Assembly: GCA_937868485.1 (NCBI GenBank)
Contig: CALMML010000018.1
Coordinates: forward strand, 1 to 39,727
DNA length: 39,727 bases
Reading direction: 5' to 3'
DNA from: an uncultured Myxococcales bacterium
GTDB lineage: Bacteria > Myxococcota_A > Polyangia > Palsa-1104 > JAEUJZ01
Shown here: one piece after another, positions 36,726 to 39,727 of the stretch
Position numbering within the stretch: position 1 is the stretch's first letter
Layout of the letters: each line of letters starts with the position of its first letter
Position numbers and translations under genes: made by a program
The notes under the pieces: model-generated
Told to the model about the DNA's origin: nothing
The model's input: the letters and a program-made list of their open reading frames with translations, nothing else
Database searches by the model: none

Positions 36726-39038
36726 ATGCGTACTGGCAGGTCATCACTTGGCTGGGTCGGCTGGATGTCTGTGCGGCTGTGGCTTTTCTTCGTGCTGCTC
36801 TGGGGCTCGACGGGCTGTGGCGGCGATTCATCGGTTCTTGTGACCGTGCTGCGCGCCGACTCGGAAACCGCTCAGTTTGTCGTCGATGCAAGCCTTGATG
36901 GCGAGCCGATCGCTGCGTCCCAGTCGTTTCCCGCGAGTCCTCCGTATTTCAGCGTGTCGATTCCTTCGGGCCGTCGTGGCCTGCTGTCGGTGCTGATCGA
37001 ATCGCGCGATGTCGATGGCTGCACGCGAGCCCAAGGTCGCGCGTCGATCCAGATCGGGAGCGACGGTCGGGCTGCGCTCGATGTGGTGCTGACGCCGCTG
37101 CCCGCGCCAAGCTGTGCGGTGCTCGTTCAGCTTCCCGATCGCATGGTCAGTCGAGTGATCTCGACGGATGGAACGCTGCGCTGTGACGGTTCGTGTCGGA
37201 CGCTGGTTCGCAAAGGCTCGTCGCTGACGCTGCGGGTGGAGCCAGCCTCGGGAGAACACCTGATCGGATTTCGTGCGCCGTGCGCAGGAACCGAGCCGTG
37301 CTCGCTGCAAGTCCGCGCGCCTGTGACGGTCGAAGTCTCGGTGGTGCGCGCCGAGGTCTGCTCCGTCGATGGCATCTGCTGGAATCAGCCAAGTCCCCAA
37401 GGTCAGACGCTGCAAGGTCTATGGGCTGCGACGCCAACCGATGTCTGGGCCGTCGGTGAACACGGAACGCTGCTTCACTTCGATGGTCAGAGCGTCGCCA
37501 GCATGCCATCCCCGACGCATGTGCCGCTGTCCGCCGTGTGGGGAAGCTCGCCGCAGAATGTCTGGGCCGTCGGAGAAGCTGGAACCCTGTTCGCGTTCGA
37601 TGGCAAGACCTGGACCGCCAAGCAGCCCGTCACCGACGAGTGGCTTCACGGCATCTGGGGCAGCGGCGCAAGCGATGTGTACGCCGTCGGTGAAAGCGGA
37701 GTCGTCATTCACTTCGACGGACAGACTTGGAAGAAGCGCTCGCTACCGACTTCGATGGCGTTTTCCACCGTCTTTGGCACCAGCGCGAGCGATGTCTGGG
37801 CGATGGGCTACGGCAGCGAAGCCTGGCACTTCGACGGAACAGCGTGGAACTCCGTGTCGCTCGGCGGCAGCTTGCTCATTCGTTCGATCTGGGGCCTGCG
37901 CGCAAACGATCTGTGGGCCGTCGGATACGACTACAGCACACGCAGCGGCGTCATCTTGCACGGCGACGGACAGAGCTGGAATCGCTATCTCATGACGGCT
38001 GGACCTCGGCTCTACGCGGTGACCGGAACCAGCGACGGAGACGTCTATGCCATGGGCGAACAAGGTCTGATCCTGCGCTTCGTCGGTGGTCGCTGGGAAA
38101 GCCTACCGAGGCTGACGACGCAAGCGATCTATGCGGTCGGAGGACTCAGCGCCCGCAGCGGTCTGGCCGTCGGTGAAGGTGGCTTGCTGCTGCGCTTTGA
38201 CGGCACATCGTGGCAGCTGCAAAGCAGCGGCGAGCCCACAAACCTGCTGGCGATGACCACGCTCAGCTCGGGAGAGTCTTGGATCGTCGGTGAATCGGGT
38301 CTTGTCTTGCGCGGTCAGGCCGGACACTTTGAGCGCGTCGCCAGCTCGTCACTCGATGCCTTGCGCGGCGTCTGGGCCAGCAGCAGCGATGATGTCTGGA
38401 TCGTCGGTGACTACGGAACGATCTTGCACTACCGCAATCAGCGCATGGACCTTGTGCAGTCGGGGATCCGCAGTGATCTCCTTGGTGTCTATGGCTTTGG
38501 TGAGCGCGATGTCTGGTTCGTCGGACGCGGCGGAATCCTTCTTCACTACGACGGTCAGTCGCTGTCACAGGTCGATACCGGGCTGCCACAGGCACTGCTT
38601 GCTGTGGGTGGTTCGTCGTCATCCGATGTCTGGGCCGTCGGTGAACAGGGTGTGATCTTGCATCGCATCGGCACCGATTGGCGTCGCAGCTACTCGCGGA
38701 CCGGCGACACCTTGCGTGCCCTGTATTCTTCGTCGCCCAGCGAGGTTTTGATCGTCGGAGACAACGGCGTCATCATTCGCTACACCGGCAGTGCCTACGA
38801 ATACGACTTCGTCGGGGATGAAAAGCGACCCATCACGCTGCTCAGCGTGGCGGGCGCAGCGAGCGGCGAGCGACTGATAGCGGGGCAGGGTGGAACGCTG
38901 TTTCGCTTCGACGGCACCGGCTGGAAAGAGCTAGACAGCGGCACCTCAAACCCGATCACCGCGATGCGCAGCGACGGAACGGGCCGATTCTTGCTGGTCG
39001 GTCACGGTGGCTCCATCCTGCGTCGAGATGCGCGATAG
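36726..39038 (+). CDS. Lipoprotein with about 14 tandem beta-propeller-type repeats
   Basis: This is an exported protein of about 770 residues. The N-terminus has a hydrophobic signal (VRLWLFFVLLWGSTGC) with a lipobox-like cysteine. A beta-rich N-terminal region of about 200 residues contains cysteine pairs (LRCDGSCRTL, APCAGTEPCSL). From about residue 240 to the end there are about 14 repeats of 38-42 residues with the pattern [GA][VI]W..S..DVWAVGE.G.[LI]LHFDG..W, typical of extracellular propeller repeats. The repeats are diverged near the C-terminus. The set occupies about 570 residues, enough for two seven-bladed propellers. AGAAGGAG seven bases before ATG 36726 decides the start. It is divergent from rpiA. 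No catalytic motif is seen; a binding role is inferred. Confidence 0.9.
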   Translation: MRTGRSSLGWVGWMSVRLWLFFVLLWGSTGCGGDSSVLVTVLRADSETAQFVVDASLDGEPIAASQSFPASPPYFSVSIPSGRRGLLSVLIESRDVDGCTRAQGRASIQIGSDGRAALDVVLTPLPAPSCAVLVQLPDRMVSRVISTDGTLRCDGSCRTLVRKGSSLTLRVEPASGEHLIGFRAPCAGTEPCSLQVRAPVTVEVSVVRAEVCSVDGICWNQPSPQGQTLQGLWAATPTDVWAVGEHGTLLHFDGQSVASMPSPTHVPLSAVWGSSPQNVWAVGEAGTLFAFDGKTWTAKQPVTDEWLHGIWGSGASDVYAVGESGVVIHFDGQTWKKRSLPTSMAFSTVFGTSASDVWAMGYGSEAWHFDGTAWNSVSLGGSLLIRSIWGLRANDLWAVGYDYSTRSGVILHGDGQSWNRYLMTAGPRLYAVTGTSDGDVYAMGEQGLILRFVGGRWESLPRLTTQAIYAVGGLSARSGLAVGEGGLLLRFDGTSWQLQSSGEPTNLLAMTTLSSGESWIVGESGLVLRGQAGHFERVASSSLDALRGVWASSSDDVWIVGDYGTILHYRNQRMDLVQSGIRSDLLGVYGFGERDVWFVGRGGILLHYDGQSLSQVDTGLPQALLAVGGSSSSDVWAVGEQGVILHRIGTDWRRSYSRTGDTLRALYSSSPSEVLIVGDNGVIIRYTGSAYEYDFVGDEKRPITLLSVAGAASGERLIAGQGGTLFRFDGTGWKELDSGTSNPITAMRSDGTGRFLLVGHGGSILRRDAR

Positions 39039-39067
39039 CTCACCGTCCCAAACCGTCACAAGCGACG

Positions 39068-39718
39068 CTACAGACGATCTTCGGACTCGAAGTCGGACTC
39101 GTAGCGACTCACGTCGATGCCCTGATCGATGAGCGGCTGACGGTTGCGATAGCGTGTGACCTTGGCGCTCGACAGGATAAACGAGCGGATGACCTGCTCT
39201 CGCTGCACCACGCGCGTCGCTTCGGCCAGATGCTCCGCATTTTTGGAAACGCGCCAGCGCGCAAGTGCCCGGAACAGCGACGGAACACTCTTCAGAAGTG
39301 CTTGCAGCAGCTCTTCGGCTTCCGCGCTCCAGGTCAGCTCTTTGGGCAGCGCCGGAATGTGATCGTATTCGTCTTCGCTGAGCGGTCGCCAGACGATCAG
39401 CGTGTGTCCTTCGGGGTCCATCACCACCGACTGAAGCTCTTGAGCCGTCGTCCGATGCGGTTCGTACTGAACCCGCGCGCCGATCGCCGTCAGCGAACGG
39501 ACCGCTGACTCGACGCTTTCGACCTGAAGTCGCAGCGTGACCGGATGTTCGACCCGTCGCACCTTCGATAGACGAAGCACGCAGGTGTACACATCAACGT
39601 CGAGCCAGCCTTCGCCGCGTGCTTTGACCTGGAATCCCAGCTGGTCGATCCAAAAGCGCTCGGCCCGCTCGATGTTCTGGACGGGAACGTCAATGTGGCT
39701 CAGTCCAAACACAATCAT
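39068..39718 (-). CDS. VOC-superfamily protein with PCP_red-like C-terminal domain
   Basis: This is a 216-residue cytoplasmic protein. Residues 1-112 form a glyoxalase/VOC (vicinal oxygen chelate) fold: GLSHIDVPVQNIERAERFW, LGFQVKARGEGWLDVD, QSVVMDPEGHTLIVWRP. The N-terminal His (H8) and the D/E region near the end of the fold are plausible metal ligands. Residues about 125-200 resemble the PCP_red helical domain of protochlorophyllide-reductase-related proteins (LTWSAEAEELLQALLKSVP, then FRALARWRVSKNAEHLAEA and a VVQREQVIRSFILSSAKV stretch). Such tails are found on several non-photosynthetic proteins. The full-length gene ends 29 bases after the propeller gene on the opposite strand. The function is unknown. 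Only nine bases lie before the window edge, so upstream context is missing. Confidence 0.8.
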   Translation of the reverse strand: MIVFGLSHIDVPVQNIERAERFWIDQLGFQVKARGEGWLDVDVYTCVLRLSKVRRVEHPVTLRLQVESVESAVRSLTAIGARVQYEPHRTTAQELQSVVMDPEGHTLIVWRPLSEDEYDHIPALPKELTWSAEAEELLQALLKSVPSLFRALARWRVSKNAEHLAEATRVVQREQVIRSFILSSAKVTRYRNRQPLIDQGIDVSRYESDFESEDRL

Positions 39719-39727
39719 CGCAACAAC

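Overview
The window looks like a chromosomal segment of a high-GC, myxobacterium-like organism (Myxococcota, formerly Deltaproteobacteria). This rests on the style of the gene content: an FHA-headed sigma-54 activator beside a PP2C phosphatase, cysteine-rich and beta-propeller lipoproteins, tandem MuiA-like proteins, a DUF2339/DUF3999 pair, and a retron whose reverse transcriptase has a long N-terminal extension. No rRNA, tRNA, CRISPR array or insertion sequence was seen. The assignment is an inference, since no phylogenetic marker could be searched.

Layout. 1-90 is G-homopolymer and tandem-repeat sequence downstream of dnaE. 91-3636 (-) is the replicative polymerase DnaE. 3778-6618 holds a six-segment membrane protein, a secreted coiled-coil protein and a cysteine-rich lipoprotein. 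6760-8091 is an ACT-domain malic enzyme. 8143-10124 (-) is a MacB-type ABC ATPase/permease pair. 10218-16945 (+) is a closely spaced run: APC permease, two MuiA/DUF4139 proteins and a MOP-family flippase.

16946-21602 (-) is the most interesting region. A 959-residue protein made of HEAT repeats plus an aldo/keto-reductase-like domain is followed by a structured non-coding region bounded by a 14-bp perfect inverted repeat, then by a retron-type reverse transcriptase carrying NAxxH, YADD and (I)TG motifs. I read this as a complete retron: msr-msd RNA, RT and a candidate accessory/effector. The reductase domain has lost three of the four catalytic positions of its family, so it is more plausibly a nucleotide-binding or sensor module than an enzyme. 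The RT N-terminus also looks HEAT-like.

21805-25490 has an MFS transporter divergent from a ROK sugar kinase, TrmB and a TIG/IPT lipoprotein. 25500-28132 (-) pairs a PP2C phosphatase with an FHA / degenerate GGDEF / AAA+ / Fis regulator, a likely Ser/Thr-phosphorylation circuit. 28336-29685 is CinA. 29696-36503 (-) is an rpiA, DUF2339, DUF3999 run. 36726-39038 is a lipoprotein with about 14 propeller-type repeats, and 39068-39718 (-) is a VOC protein with a PCP_red-like tail. Intergenic regions are short. The only gap over 300 bases without a gene is the retron RNA region.
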